IMG/VR virus record: IMGVR_UViG_3300036760_000083
Coordinates: 1 to 41,210 of that record
Strand: one strand, 5' to 3'
Origin: a virus
Length of the DNA: 41,210 nt
Part shown: in pieces, positions 21,114 through 29,204 of the stretch
How the letters are laid out: each line of letters opens with the position of its first letter
How positions within the stretch are numbered: the stretch's first letter is position 1
Translations under genes and position numbers: made by a program
The notes under the pieces: model-generated
Seen by the model: the letters and a program-made list of their open reading frames with translations, nothing else
What the model was told of the DNA's origin: nothing
Databases searched by the model: none

Positions 21114-21704
21114 CTATTGGTTCCGCTTAAATAAACAAAATAAAATTAATCCGGTAACTGCACCGGCGACATGTCCTAAATGGGCAACGTCAGAGCTATT
21201 AATCAAATCTGATACGCTTGCACCAAATTGGTTGTATAACATTACTAAAAACACAAGTCCAGTCAGCAACTTCCCGACCAAAGAGCGTTGTACAAAGGGG
21301 AACACGGCCATTAAACCGCTATTGGCAACAGACGCCCCAATAATGACGCTTTTGGGATAGAACAATGCCCAACCGATACCTCCTCCAATTCCGCAAAGTA
21401 TCCAAAATGATATATAACGGAAACGGCCAAAATACGCTTCTACAGCGGGACCCAACAAAAGCAAATACAACAGATTGCCGATTAAATGATCAAAATTAAC
21501 ATGGGAGAAGTTATATCCAAATACTGCAAAAGGTTGAGAAAACAAATCATGAATATTAAAACCCCAACCGTGTCCACTGAAATGCACATAAAGGCAGGCC
21601 GTGGCGAACAAGTAGGTGCAATAGGGTATGCTATTTGACTGTACAGCCGGTTCTTTCGAGTAACCGAAGATGTTGCCACAGATTGACGTGATTTTCGATA
21701 GCAT
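21114..21704 (-). CDS. rhomboid-family intramembrane serine protease
   Basis: 196 residues with about six hydrophobic segments. FSHVNFDHLIGNLLY (66-80) is the conserved HxxxxHxxxN helix, and GPAVEAYFGR (85-94) follows. The nucleophile motif GASV (S125) is followed by SGLMAVF, and the catalytic histidine H175 lies in AHLGHVAGAVTG. Rhomboids cleave membrane proteins within or near their transmembrane helices. The usual GxSG motif has V instead of the second glycine. GGAAGGG precedes ATG 21704, which lies inside the o-spanin gene (74-nt overlap). Close linkage to spanins suggests a role at lysis or at the host envelope. The substrate is unknown. Confidence 0.85.
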   Translation of the reverse strand: MLSKITSICGNIFGYSKEPAVQSNSIPYCTYLFATACLYVHFSGHGWGFNIHDLFSQPFAVFGYNFSHVNFDHLIGNLLYLLLLGPAVEAYFGRFRYISFWILCGIGGGIGWALFYPKSVIIGASVANSGLMAVFPFVQRSLVGKLLTGLVFLVMLYNQFGASVSDLINSSDVAHLGHVAGAVTGLILFCLFKRNQ

Positions 21705-21873
21705 TAGACAAATCCCTTCCCTTAACGGAATTGTTAATAACTTGCACCGGCCTCATAATGGGGTGTGGGGGACATTTACTACGGACTAACGTATTAGTAT
21801 GTACGCAACCACAAATAGTGATACTCAATAACAAACAAATTTCAATTATCATTTTCATTTTTATTTGATACAT
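21631..21873 (-). CDS. o-spanin, outer-membrane lipoprotein (Rz1-like)
   Basis: 80 residues from ATG 21873 (AAGG upstream); ATG 21858 and 21852 are alternatives. A short basic N-terminus is followed by IIEICLLLSITICGC, a signal peptide with a lipobox-like ICGC. The processed protein would be a lipoprotein in the outer membrane, with a proline region and a helical end. Its start overlaps the i-spanin end, the usual Rz/Rz1 arrangement. With the i-spanin it would join inner and outer membranes and disrupt the latter at lysis. Confidence 0.65.
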   Translation of the reverse strand: MYQIKMKMIIEICLLLSITICGCVHTNTLVRSKCPPHPIMRPVQVINNSVKGRDLSNAIENHVNLWQHLRLLERTGCTVK

Positions 21874-22160
21874 TGGACCTTGTATGGGTCATTTGATAAA
21901 ATGCACGAATCCCTTGCATCGTCTTGTGGGTTTGACTCTCGATTAAGTCTAATACTATCTCTAACCCTATTGGTGCTTTCTCGCTCTCGTTCCACGGATT
22001 CAGTTCTTTGTTGAAGCTCTTTAACAACTGCTGCATTAATTTTTGATGCACAATCCCTCCTACCTTTGATATAAACCCAAGATAAGACAAAAAGCACAAA
22101 GCCTGAAATTGCAAAGATTTTCCAATATTTTGTAAAAAAGAGAAGAAAAACAGAAACCAT
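21861..22160 (-). CDS. i-spanin, inner-membrane subunit (Rz-like)
   Basis: 99 residues. One N-terminal transmembrane segment (VFLLFFTKYWKIFAISGFVL and on to WVYI), then a long hydrophilic helical stretch (INAAVVKELQQRTESVERER) fit for a periplasmic coiled coil. Three cysteines lie in the periplasmic part. It overlaps the o-spanin start and lies between the holin candidate and the rhomboid. Assignment rests on topology and overlap with a lipoprotein gene. Confidence 0.65.
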   Translation of the reverse strand: MVSVFLLFFTKYWKIFAISGFVLFVLSWVYIKGRRDCASKINAAVVKELQQRTESVERERESTNRVRDSIRLNRESNPQDDARDSCILSNDPYKVQCIK

Positions 22161-22163
22161 TTA

Positions 22164-22427
22164 TTACCTCGGAAGTCTCGCTTCAATTGTCGCCAGCCTT
22201 GTCATTAATACTTCTTTGTCTTGTCGGCAAGAAGCTATTTCCGCTTCGAGTTTCTCAATTCTAACAGTTAAAGCTGACGCCCAAACTAAAGTTTTATCCA
22301 GAAGAATTTGAGCCGCATCTGCTTCTGTTTTCTTTTTACTAAATTTACCTTGTATAACTGCTACCAGAACTTGACTTCCTGTAATAGCGGTTATCATTGT
22401 TCCTATACTCGCCCAATCAACAGTCAC
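22164..22427 (-). CDS. holin candidate with C-terminal coiled coil
   Basis: 87 residues from GTG 22427 (AAGGAG upstream). The first 25 residues, WASIGTMITAITGSQVLVAV, form one moderately hydrophobic helix. The rest is basic then coiled coil (VRIEKLEAEIASCRQDKEVL). Location among endolysin and spanins suggests a holin or a holin regulator. A single weak membrane helix makes this tentative. Confidence 0.5.
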   Translation of the reverse strand: MTVDWASIGTMITAITGSQVLVAVIQGKFSKKKTEADAAQILLDKTLVWASALTVRIEKLEAEIASCRQDKEVLMTRLATIEARLPR

Positions 22428-22436
22428 AAATACTCC

Positions 22437-22844
22437 TTATGGTAAAATTTCTGTTACTAAAGCATTACCATTGGCAGACTCCCAAATTCCAGTAATGTCT
22501 CCCGTATAGGCAGGATAAGGAACTTCAAAATATGCTTTGGCGGTCATTAAAACGGAATAATTAGAAGCAGACGCACCCGTTCCTAATTTGATTCTCATAT
22601 TCTTTGTTGAATCGTTGAAAATCAAAAGTCCTTTACGATTCGCATTAGCAGCCTGCAAAGTAACGACCGTCGCGGAAGAAGCAACCGCCGTAACAGTAGA
22701 AGTAGAAGGATTAGGAATGCTCGGAGGATATACTTTTAGCTGGCCTTGGGGGGTAACTTCTACTGTATTAGTACCGTCTGAGATTGTAATAGTGTCGTCT
22801 GGTGCGGCAATATTAATATCTGTAATATTAGATGTTAGAGGCAT
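22437..22844 (-). CDS. small virion protein of a conserved phage family
   Basis: 135 residues. An N-terminal stretch with TVEVTPQGQLKVYPPSIP is followed by NANRKGLLIFNDSTKNMRIK with LGTGASASNYSVLM, then EVPYPAYTGDITGIWESANG with TEI at the end. The layout (N..RKGL.I.N.S...L.IKLG..AS...Y.......E.P..YTG.I.GIW.S..G.A.VTE) is widespread in phage structural modules. Probably a decoration or tail component. It ends 10 nt before the holin candidate's GTG. Confidence 0.7.
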   Translation of the reverse strand: MPLTSNITDINIAAPDDTITISDGTNTVEVTPQGQLKVYPPSIPNPSTSTVTAVASSATVVTLQAANANRKGLLIFNDSTKNMRIKLGTGASASNYSVLMTAKAYFEVPYPAYTGDITGIWESANGNALVTEILP

Positions 22845-22850
22845 AAGAGT

Positions 22851-23222
22851 TTATTTTCCTTTCGTTTCGGGCAATTCAACATGTCCCATATCTCTTTGTT
22901 TCCAATCTCCACCCCACCGAAGACCTAGTTTCTTGGCTTCTGTTCCAATAACAAACCAATCTGGATGATGAGGAGCCCAATTTTTAAGATTAATAACCGA
23001 TAAGGGTACAATATCCATTGCGTTTGCTTTCCCATTGTTATCGGGCAAATGACGACTGTGTAATGTCCAGGATACGCCGTTTTTAATGTTGATTTTCTGT
23101 TCTTCGAGCGTTCTCAGAGTATCAAGAACCATAACTTTAAGACCCAAATGCTTAAGAATATCAAGCAATTGAGTTGCTTTTGGTTTGAATTCTGATGATA
23201 AATCTTCAATAGAACAGCTCAT
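22851..23222 (-). CDS. endolysin, M15-type L-Ala-D-Glu (or D-Ala) peptidase
   Basis: 123 residues. It cuts the peptide part of peptidoglycan during lysis. Zinc ligands fit SRH (H58), D70 in KANAMDIVP, and H114 in GHVEL; WGGDW (103-107) and R37 in LRT are typical of the family. Length fits single-domain phage peptidases. There is no signal peptide, so release would need a holin. The ATG 23222 lies 6 nt beyond the -10 box of the promoter at 23229-23257, so the transcript may be leaderless. Confidence 0.85.
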   Translation of the reverse strand: MSCSIEDLSSEFKPKATQLLDILKHLGLKVMVLDTLRTLEEQKINIKNGVSWTLHSRHLPDNNGKANAMDIVPLSVINLKNWAPHHPDWFVIGTEAKKLGLRWGGDWKQRDMGHVELPETKGK

Positions 23223-23228
23223 AATAAC

Positions 23229-23257
23229 ATCTTATCTTATACGGAGTATTTTGTCAA
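23229..23257 (-). promoter_or_regulatory. promoter of the lysis genes
   Basis: On the minus strand TTGACA at 23257-23252, a 17-nt spacer, TAAGAT at 23234-23229. ATG 23222 follows after 6 nt. The boxes are identical to those at 8850-8878. Confidence 0.55.
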
Positions 23258-23327
23258 GTACTTTAAATAAACCACCACTCTTTGTCCTGAAGAGAACAGA
23301 ACCAACCTTATCCGTAAGAATCGGCAT
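23232..23327 (-). CDS. small protein (31 aa) between tail and lysis genes
   Basis: ATG 23327 is preceded by AAGGGA at 7 nt, from the upstream gene's stop. The product begins MPILTDKVGSVLFRTKSGGL and ends KILRIR. A strong ribosome site supports it. Its 3' half is also the lysis promoter. No recognised family. Confidence 0.45.
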   Translation of the reverse strand: MPILTDKVGSVLFRTKSGGLFKVLDKILRIR

Positions 23328-23329
23328 TT

Positions 23330-24496
23330 TTATTCCCTTATGTCGAAGATGATCGCGTATGAGATATCACGGTCGGCTCCCTCGCTCGAATCGGCCTGAT
23401 ATGTCACCTTAAAATCATGATCTATGCCCATATTCAGATTTGCGAAGAAACCGTCATTGTCGATCGAGGCGTCATATGGGTAGGAGACGAATTCCCGATA
23501 ATCGGAACCGTTTATCTTATAATAGAGCCTAATGACGCCCGTAGTTGTGATGTTGGACATATCCAACCAGACGCCGTTGAGTGTCTTCCGTGTGGCGGTC
23601 GTGATCTCCACAAGAGTCTGTTCGCTGGTCCCAGAAGTATAGCTATAGGTGGACTCCGATTCGTCGCTGGCGGTCACTCCCTGCACAGTCGAAATTGTAT
23701 CCACGACAGTCTTTACTGCGGCGATATCGGTCCTGATCTGCGAATGGTCCTGTCCGAGATTATCGCCGATATCGGGTTCAACACGAGCGAAAATAGCGTC
23801 GATAGTGGTACTATTGCTATCCACTGTCGCCTTGATATCGACAGTCCTGCTATCTATACTGTTGACGGTGGTCTGGACACTAGCAATATCGCCGGATATG
23901 GTTCCCGTCTCGGGGGTACCGAGAGTGGCTTCTTGCGCCAATGAGGTCAGATATCCATCATCCGGAAGATGATCGACGATGGCATCGGTATTCGAGGTAT
24001 CGGACTTGATTGAGGTCAATTGATCGGTTATGTTCGTGAGTTCACCATTGTTCGGAAGATTATCGGTAACATCCTTTATTGTATTTAATTTGTAGACGAG
24101 ACTACCATCCATCGTCGCCAGAGGAAACTTTTGCGCCGATATGCCGAAGACCGTAAATTTATCATCCGGAGACGGTGCCGCCGGAAAGGAGCCACCGAAG
24201 GAAAAGAGCGTCTGTTGATTCGTATCGTAATCGGTCGCGGTGATGACTTGAGATTGCCCTTGGAGATCCACGGTCGCGGTATCGACATCGAAGGTCAAGA
24301 TAAGACCAATCAAAAAACCATCCGCGAATCTCGGATCGTACCTGAGCCCATTCAGATCCAATTGTCCGATGAAGGCACTATCGGTCGGTGAGACAATATT
24401 TCCGACCAAGAAATGGAGATCGATCAAGGTCCTGGCTACAGTGGTCAGAGAAGTCTCATCCACACTGACTTTATTATCCTGTGCTTGTATAGTCAT
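23330..24496 (-). CDS. tail/fibre-type protein, paralog 4 of 4
   Basis: 388 residues. N-terminal region (VSPTDSAFIGQLDLNGLRYD), then a long repeated-helix middle with VDSNSTTID-type segments (about 170-270) likely to form trimeric coiled coil. The C-terminal about 100-residue domain shared with the genes at 24505, 25819 and 26607 contains NGVWLDMSNITTTGVIRLYY, DNDGFFANLNMGIDHDFKVT and SSEGADRDI. High GC content (33 of 59 bases in a hand count at 23342-23400) differs from flanking genes. Probably a tail or host-contact protein. Confidence 0.6.
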   Translation of the reverse strand: MTIQAQDNKVSVDETSLTTVARTLIDLHFLVGNIVSPTDSAFIGQLDLNGLRYDPRFADGFLIGLILTFDVDTATVDLQGQSQVITATDYDTNQQTLFSFGGSFPAAPSPDDKFTVFGISAQKFPLATMDGSLVYKLNTIKDVTDNLPNNGELTNITDQLTSIKSDTSNTDAIVDHLPDDGYLTSLAQEATLGTPETGTISGDIASVQTTVNSIDSRTVDIKATVDSNSTTIDAIFARVEPDIGDNLGQDHSQIRTDIAAVKTVVDTISTVQGVTASDESESTYSYTSGTSEQTLVEITTATRKTLNGVWLDMSNITTTGVIRLYYKINGSDYREFVSYPYDASIDNDGFFANLNMGIDHDFKVTYQADSSEGADRDISYAIIFDIRE

Positions 24497-24504
24497 GTTT
24501 TATC

Positions 24505-25365
24505 CTATGGTCGCGTATCAATATTCATGCTGATAGGAATGGCCCGATCGGCCCCCTCGTCAGAGTTCTCTTCGTAAGTTATCTTGAAGTCGTAAAGAAT
24601 TCCCATATTGAGTGAGATGAAAAAACCGTCCGAGTCAGTTGCGGAATCGAAAGGAAATGAACCGGACAAACGATAATTAGTGCCGTCAATCTTATAATAT
24701 AGGCGGACCGTGCCAGAGGTCGTCAGATTGACGAGATCGAGCCAGATTCCTTGAATGGTCACACGATCACCGGCCAGGACAAGGGTCGTCAAGACTTGTT
24801 CTCCTCCCGCATTGGTATATGTGGCTGGAGCATTGTTATTGTAACTCCCGCTGAATTGCTGGACTTCGTTGAAGACATCTGTGACCTGTCCGCTGATTTG
24901 ATTGGCCCAACCGACCAGGGAGGTGGATGCGGTGGTATCATCTCGATTTCCGATTATGTCTCGAATGGTATCATTGCCACTTGCATCTATGGCCGGGACG
25001 GCCAGGGTAGCTTCTTTGGCCACCGTGGAATCCTGGGCGATACTCGTGAGAGCCCCACCATCCGGGAGTTGATTAAGAATAGAACTGGCGTTCTCGGTAT
25101 CGTCAAATATATTCTGTAGAATATTCGTATCGACGATGGCTTCCTTGAGTGCCGTGGTATCGGATTGTATGGCATCCGCCTGATCGCTCAGTGTCTTGAG
25201 CGTGTCGGAATCGGCTCCGCGAATATTTGTTTCGGCGTTGGCTATGCCTTCATTTAGATCATCATTGGAATCCTGGATATCTTCCGAGACCGATTCACCC
25301 GAAGGAGTGCCGAGGGTTGTTTCAATATCTTTTAGATCAATTTCATCATTGGGATAGATGGACAT
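24505..25365 (-). CDS. tail/fibre-type protein, paralog 3 of 4
   Basis: 286 residues. The N-terminal half has an ETNIRG..TLKTLSDQ motif (about 45-70) shared with two other paralogs, and a SIAQDSTVAKEAT segment. The C-terminal domain has QGIWLDLVNLTTSGTVRLYY, DSDGFFISLNMGILYDFKIT and SDEGADRAI. GAGGTAC precedes ATG. It lies in the GC-rich block. Confidence 0.6.
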   Translation of the reverse strand: MSIYPNDEIDLKDIETTLGTPSGESVSEDIQDSNDDLNEGIANAETNIRGADSDTLKTLSDQADAIQSDTTALKEAIVDTNILQNIFDDTENASSILNQLPDGGALTSIAQDSTVAKEATLAVPAIDASGNDTIRDIIGNRDDTTASTSLVGWANQISGQVTDVFNEVQQFSGSYNNNAPATYTNAGGEQVLTTLVLAGDRVTIQGIWLDLVNLTTSGTVRLYYKIDGTNYRLSGSFPFDSATDSDGFFISLNMGILYDFKITYEENSDEGADRAIPISMNIDTRP

Positions 25366-25375
25366 AGTTAGTACC

Positions 25376-25765
25376 TCAGATTAACCAACCGATGAGCGTC
25401 ACATCGGCCAGATATGCATCCGCCACGGCCTGACTCTCATCGATCACACTCAAGAAGACATTCCCGGCAAAGCACTGTGGAGTCACGGCCACATTAGGAT
25501 CTTTGCCGATGCACGATCCGCCGATATCCGTGACCTCGACTATATTCATGCTCGAGTAGACCTGATCCGCATCATCCTTATCCTTGTAGTGCACCCCGAT
25601 ACTCCCAGCACCGTTGATCAGTCCGGTGATGGTCGTGGGTTTGAGGATTAGGTATTGCGGAATGAACGTATGTCCATCGGGAACGACCAGGACAGTGTCC
25701 GTATTTGCGATACTGGTCAGATCCATGTTCGTCACGGTTCGTCTAATAAGCCTGGGCGTTGCCAT
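25376..25765 (-). CDS. small structural protein in the tail array
   Basis: 129 residues: MATPRLIRRTVTNMDLTSIA, FIPQYLILKPTTI and ADVTLIGWLI at the end; mostly beta-strand in pattern. It lacks the shared C-terminal domain of its neighbours and lies between paralogs 3 and 2. It shares their high GC. Probably a virion component. Confidence 0.5.
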   Translation of the reverse strand: MATPRLIRRTVTNMDLTSIANTDTVLVVPDGHTFIPQYLILKPTTITGLINGAGSIGVHYKDKDDADQVYSSMNIVEVTDIGGSCIGKDPNVAVTPQCFAGNVFLSVIDESQAVADAYLADVTLIGWLI

Positions 25766-25818
25766 AAATTACCTTTCTTAATATAGAAATCCGACTATTA
25801 TTGTATCAGTCCGTTATC

Positions 25819-26589
25819 CTATGACCCATCGACCGAGATGATCTCGAAGGCGATATCACGATCGTCGCCCTCATCCGATCCTTCGGTATAGGTCACCTTG
25901 AAATGATTCTTTATTCCCAGGCTCAGACCGGCGAAGAAGCCATCACTATCAAGCGCCGGATCGAAGGCGAAGGAAGAGACAAGGCGATAATTCGTCCCAT
26001 CAATCTTGTAATAGACCTTGACGGTTCCGGACACGGTGATGTTCGTCATATCCAGCCAGAAGCCACTCAGTATTCTCTTCACGCCATCGGTGAAGGAGAA
26101 GAGAATCTGTTCTCCTCCAGTATCGGTGTAGGTGTAGGTCCCGGTAGTCTCTTGAAGATTCTCGGTAGGTGAGATGCCATCGATCTGATCGGAGAGTGTC
26201 TTGAGCGTGTCGGAATCAGCACCCCTAATATTGGTCTCCGTCGTCGAGAGGGCCTGATCCAGAAACGCGGCTTTGCCGTCCGTCCAGGTCGCATTGGTCA
26301 GCGCGGTGGCCGACTTCGCGACGGTCGCATCTTTAGCAACAGTAGCGTCCTTGGCGACAGTGGCATCCTTCGCCACCGTGGAATCCTGCGCCAGGGATGT
26401 GAGAGCACCCGAATCGGGGAGTGCATCCGTGACCGACTTGATGCCGGTAAGACGGGACGCTACGGAACTATTCGCCACATCCCCGAGGACTCCGCCGAGG
26501 GTGGCCGTCCCTCCGGTATTGACCACCGTGCCGATCTGGTCGGTTTCTGGTTTTATTCTGGATGGTATAATATCGCTAGAAATTGCCAT
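25819..26589 (-). CDS. tail/fibre-type protein, paralog 2 of 4
   Basis: 256 residues. The N-terminal third holds SLAQDSTVAKDATVAKDAT and further VAKDAT units (a heptad-type or beta-helical stalk). ETNIRGADSDTLKTLSDQID follows. The C-terminal domain has SGFWLDMTNITVSGTVKVYY, DSDGFFAGLSLGIKNHFKVT and SDEGDDRDI. GC-rich, in sharp contrast to paralog 1 just upstream. Confidence 0.6.
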   Translation of the reverse strand: MAISSDIIPSRIKPETDQIGTVVNTGGTATLGGVLGDVANSSVASRLTGIKSVTDALPDSGALTSLAQDSTVAKDATVAKDATVAKDATVAKSATALTNATWTDGKAAFLDQALSTTETNIRGADSDTLKTLSDQIDGISPTENLQETTGTYTYTDTGGEQILFSFTDGVKRILSGFWLDMTNITVSGTVKVYYKIDGTNYRLVSSFAFDPALDSDGFFAGLSLGIKNHFKVTYTEGSDEGDDRDIAFEIISVDGS

Positions 26590-26606
26590 AAAGCACTACT
26601 CCTTAA

Positions 26607-27164
26607 TTATTCGTTAACGTTAAAAATTGCTGCATAGGGGATAGCCCTGTCTGCACCTTCATCAGTATCTTCTTGATACGTAACTTTAAAATCATCTGTA
26701 ATGCCCATGTTCAAGTTTATAAAAAAACCAGGTGTGTCTAGAGCTGGGTCAAACAAGGAGGCGTTTATTAACACATAGACGACGCCGTCGATCTTATAAT
26801 AACTTCTAATCGTTCCTTTTTGCGTAATATTACTAAGGTCTAGCCACACTCCTTGAACGGTTTTAATAGTCGCCGTAACAATAGTAAAAATAGTTTGTTC
26901 CCCACCAGCATTAGTATATGTATACGTGCTTTTGGTCTTGCTCGTTACTGCCGGTGTTATAGAATCAATCTGATCACTAAGGGTCTTAAGAGTATCGTTG
27001 TCTACGCCTCTAATCGCAGTCGCAGCGGCTGTGATGGCAGCCTCTAAAAGAGACTCATCCGCAGGATCGGACGGAAGATTATCCGTTTTAGCTTTTATGT
27101 CTGCAACTTCTGGATTGACCTCAGCAAAAATTTCTGCGTCAAAAATCGTTGATGTAATAGGCAT
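26607..27164 (-). CDS. tail/fibre-type protein, paralog 1 of 4
   Basis: 185 residues, the shortest of the set. AIRGVDNDTLKTLSDQIDSI links to the shared C-terminal domain (QGVWLDLSNITQKGTIRSYY, DTPGFFINLNMGITDDFKVT, TDEGADRAI). Base composition is AT-rich (21 G or C of 60 in a hand count at 26641-26700), like the rest of the genome and unlike paralogs 2-4. Confidence 0.6.
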   Translation of the reverse strand: MPITSTIFDAEIFAEVNPEVADIKAKTDNLPSDPADESLLEAAITAAATAIRGVDNDTLKTLSDQIDSITPAVTSKTKSTYTYTNAGGEQTIFTIVTATIKTVQGVWLDLSNITQKGTIRSYYKIDGVVYVLINASLFDPALDTPGFFINLNMGITDDFKVTYQEDTDEGADRAIPYAAIFNVNE

Positions 27165-27176
27165 TTGTAATCCTTC

Positions 27177-27533
27177 TTATCGTTTGGCAAACAAAGCCGT
27201 AAAATTAATAGCATTAACTGCATTACTGCGAGAATATCTGATAATTATTCCCTTAATTGGAACGGGAATATCAGCAAGATAAACTTTGTCAGAAGCTAGA
27301 ACAGCCGCGCCAAAAAGGTCCGTTGTCATATCTTTGGCGGCTCCATCTTTATTATAAAGAAAAACTTTTACAGTCATGTTAGTAAGAGTGCCTGTAACGA
27401 TACTAAAACCTTTATTAAAGTCTGCTTGATTTCGTTCTGCTGTATAATCCACGTCTCCCGAATCTACATTTGTTCCAGCCACATCTATAACATAATCGGG
27501 ATCTGTATAAATGGTTGAGGTTGCAACGGCCAT
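27177..27533 (-). CDS. small structural protein (118 aa)
   Basis: Starts MAVATSTIYTDPDYVIDVAG. Mostly beta-strand pattern with GIIIRYSRSNAVNAINFTAL at the end. It lies between the virion lysozyme and the paralog array. Probably a minor virion protein, with no recognised family. Confidence 0.55.
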   Translation of the reverse strand: MAVATSTIYTDPDYVIDVAGTNVDSGDVDYTAERNQADFNKGFSIVTGTLTNMTVKVFLYNKDGAAKDMTTDLFGAAVLASDKVYLADIPVPIKGIIIRYSRSNAVNAINFTALFAKR

Positions 27534-27535
27534 AG

Positions 27536-29203
27536 TTAAGGCTCCTTAGGATTTTTTACTGAATTGGGCGTTAAAGCCACGCCAAGTATTTTAGTTAACC
27601 AAGGCGGAACTTCTGTCATGGCTTTTCCGGCAGCACCAACAGCACTAGATCCTGGGGTGGTACCCAAGCCAGCTAAAGCAGCAAGCCATGGATTTCCTGT
27701 TAACAAAGAAGTTAAGGCTAATCCGCCTTTTCCTATATTAGTCGGACTGGTTAATTTCTTATTCTGACTAGCTTCAATGGCGTCTCTTACTTCCATGCTC
27801 TTGGCCATGCGTTGATTGAGCTTCTTGACGTCTCCGCCTACTTTAGTATTGCTGGTAGCTTTCTCTATCTCGGTCTTCAAAAAGTTTCCTTTGTCATAAG
27901 AGGCTTTAGCAGCATCCGCTGTTCCCGGATCACCAGAGACTTTAAACTTAGCTTCTCTCCAAAAGATACGTTTTAACTTGTTGGCTTGTGAAACGGGAAT
28001 CTCTCTGCCTTTAGAAAGCGTCCTAGAAATGTCAAAAAGTTCTTCTGCTTCGTCTCTCAAACCAGCTTTAGCTTTTCTGTTCGCAAGTTTAGTAATATCT
28101 GACTTAATAACCTTATCGCCAAGATTGATCTTAATGCCCGCCTCATCAGCAGTATTTAAAGTATTTTGCAGAGTAGATTCTATCTTCTGTGCATTAGCCA
28201 GATTCTTAGTAGCAAGCGCGTCCTGAGACAAAGCCGGACCTAATTCGTCAATTATGTATTTAGCTGCGTCACTTTTGATTTTCAAACCTTGGGCTACTTT
28301 GGTACCTTGTTCACCAATAAACCCCGTGACTTTACCTGCGCCTTTAATGCCTAAACCAAGGGCTTTGCCTATTACGTCTCCTCCGGCTTGTGCAGCAGCA
28401 GATTCGAGGCCTCCCTGAGCCATGGAAGTGGCCTGTTCTCCTACTGTCTTAGGAGCAGCTCCCAGAAGGTAAGTATTAATAATGTTCTCAAGACCTTTGC
28501 CTCCAGAACCGAGCAAAGCAGCGCCGCCTAAGCCACCAAAAGGACCGGCCGCAACAGTTCCTAACGCTCCTCCGAATAAGGTCCCGGCCATAGGCAAAGC
28601 ACCGGCCGTACCGCGCAATAACTGTTTGCCCATTGATTCTTGGGCAGAGGGCGGTGTTTCTTGGGGAACAGGACTGCCCAACAAAGCCTGTTGTGCAGGA
28701 TCTACAGGAGGTATTCCAGCAGCATCTAAAATCTCATCTACGGACGAAGCACCAGATATAGCCGGTATATTTGCTGCACGCTTAACAGCCTCCCTAGCTG
28801 CGTATTTAGGGCGTTCCCAATTCTTCGTAAACCATTTAGTAGCCTCTTGTGGAGTTGTGAATTCATTTTGAAGATATTTCTGTGTTTCCGGTTCGGATAA
28901 AGCAAAATCAATCTGACCCCGCCAATTACTTTGCCAATCTGGCACAGCTTGTTTAAGGGCCTCTCTGCGAGAGCCTGTATGTTGAAAAAGGCCTACCCCA
29001 CCGATAGAGACGTTCTTTTCGTGTTGTCCAGGAATGAAATCTGACTCGTGCTTAATATTAGCAATCATGCCTACTGCGTGGGATTCGGGGACGCCCTTAG
29101 CTGTCAAGTAGGTGTAGATTTCGTTTGGATCAACTTGAGCGGTCGTATCCGTTACAGGAGCCGCCAATTCTTGATCTAAAATGTCATCAATTGATTTGGG
29201 CAT
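27536..29203 (-). CDS. virion protein with tail-lysozyme domain and membrane-active segment
   Basis: 555 residues from ATG 29203 (a TAAAATG junction with the upstream gene). Residues about 30-130 form a phage tail-lysozyme domain: LTAKGVPESHAVGMIANIKH with ESDF, then GGVGLFQHTGSRREAL. Residues about 195-260 are a glycine/alanine-rich hydrophobic stretch (LFGGALGTVAAGPFGGLGGA) that could enter a membrane; the rest is helical. Such internal proteins are ejected with DNA and open the cell wall. It follows two other ejection-type proteins. Confidence 0.75.
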   Translation of the reverse strand: MPKSIDDILDQELAAPVTDTTAQVDPNEIYTYLTAKGVPESHAVGMIANIKHESDFIPGQHEKNVSIGGVGLFQHTGSRREALKQAVPDWQSNWRGQIDFALSEPETQKYLQNEFTTPQEATKWFTKNWERPKYAAREAVKRAANIPAISGASSVDEILDAAGIPPVDPAQQALLGSPVPQETPPSAQESMGKQLLRGTAGALPMAGTLFGGALGTVAAGPFGGLGGAALLGSGGKGLENIINTYLLGAAPKTVGEQATSMAQGGLESAAAQAGGDVIGKALGLGIKGAGKVTGFIGEQGTKVAQGLKIKSDAAKYIIDELGPALSQDALATKNLANAQKIESTLQNTLNTADEAGIKINLGDKVIKSDITKLANRKAKAGLRDEAEELFDISRTLSKGREIPVSQANKLKRIFWREAKFKVSGDPGTADAAKASYDKGNFLKTEIEKATSNTKVGGDVKKLNQRMAKSMEVRDAIEASQNKKLTSPTNIGKGGLALTSLLTGNPWLAALAGLGTTPGSSAVGAAGKAMTEVPPWLTKILGVALTPNSVKNPKEP

Positions 29204-29204
29204 T

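Noticed and set aside
23330-27164. Diversity-generating retroelement acting on the paralog array
   Set aside because: No reverse transcriptase gene and no template/variable repeat pair seen.
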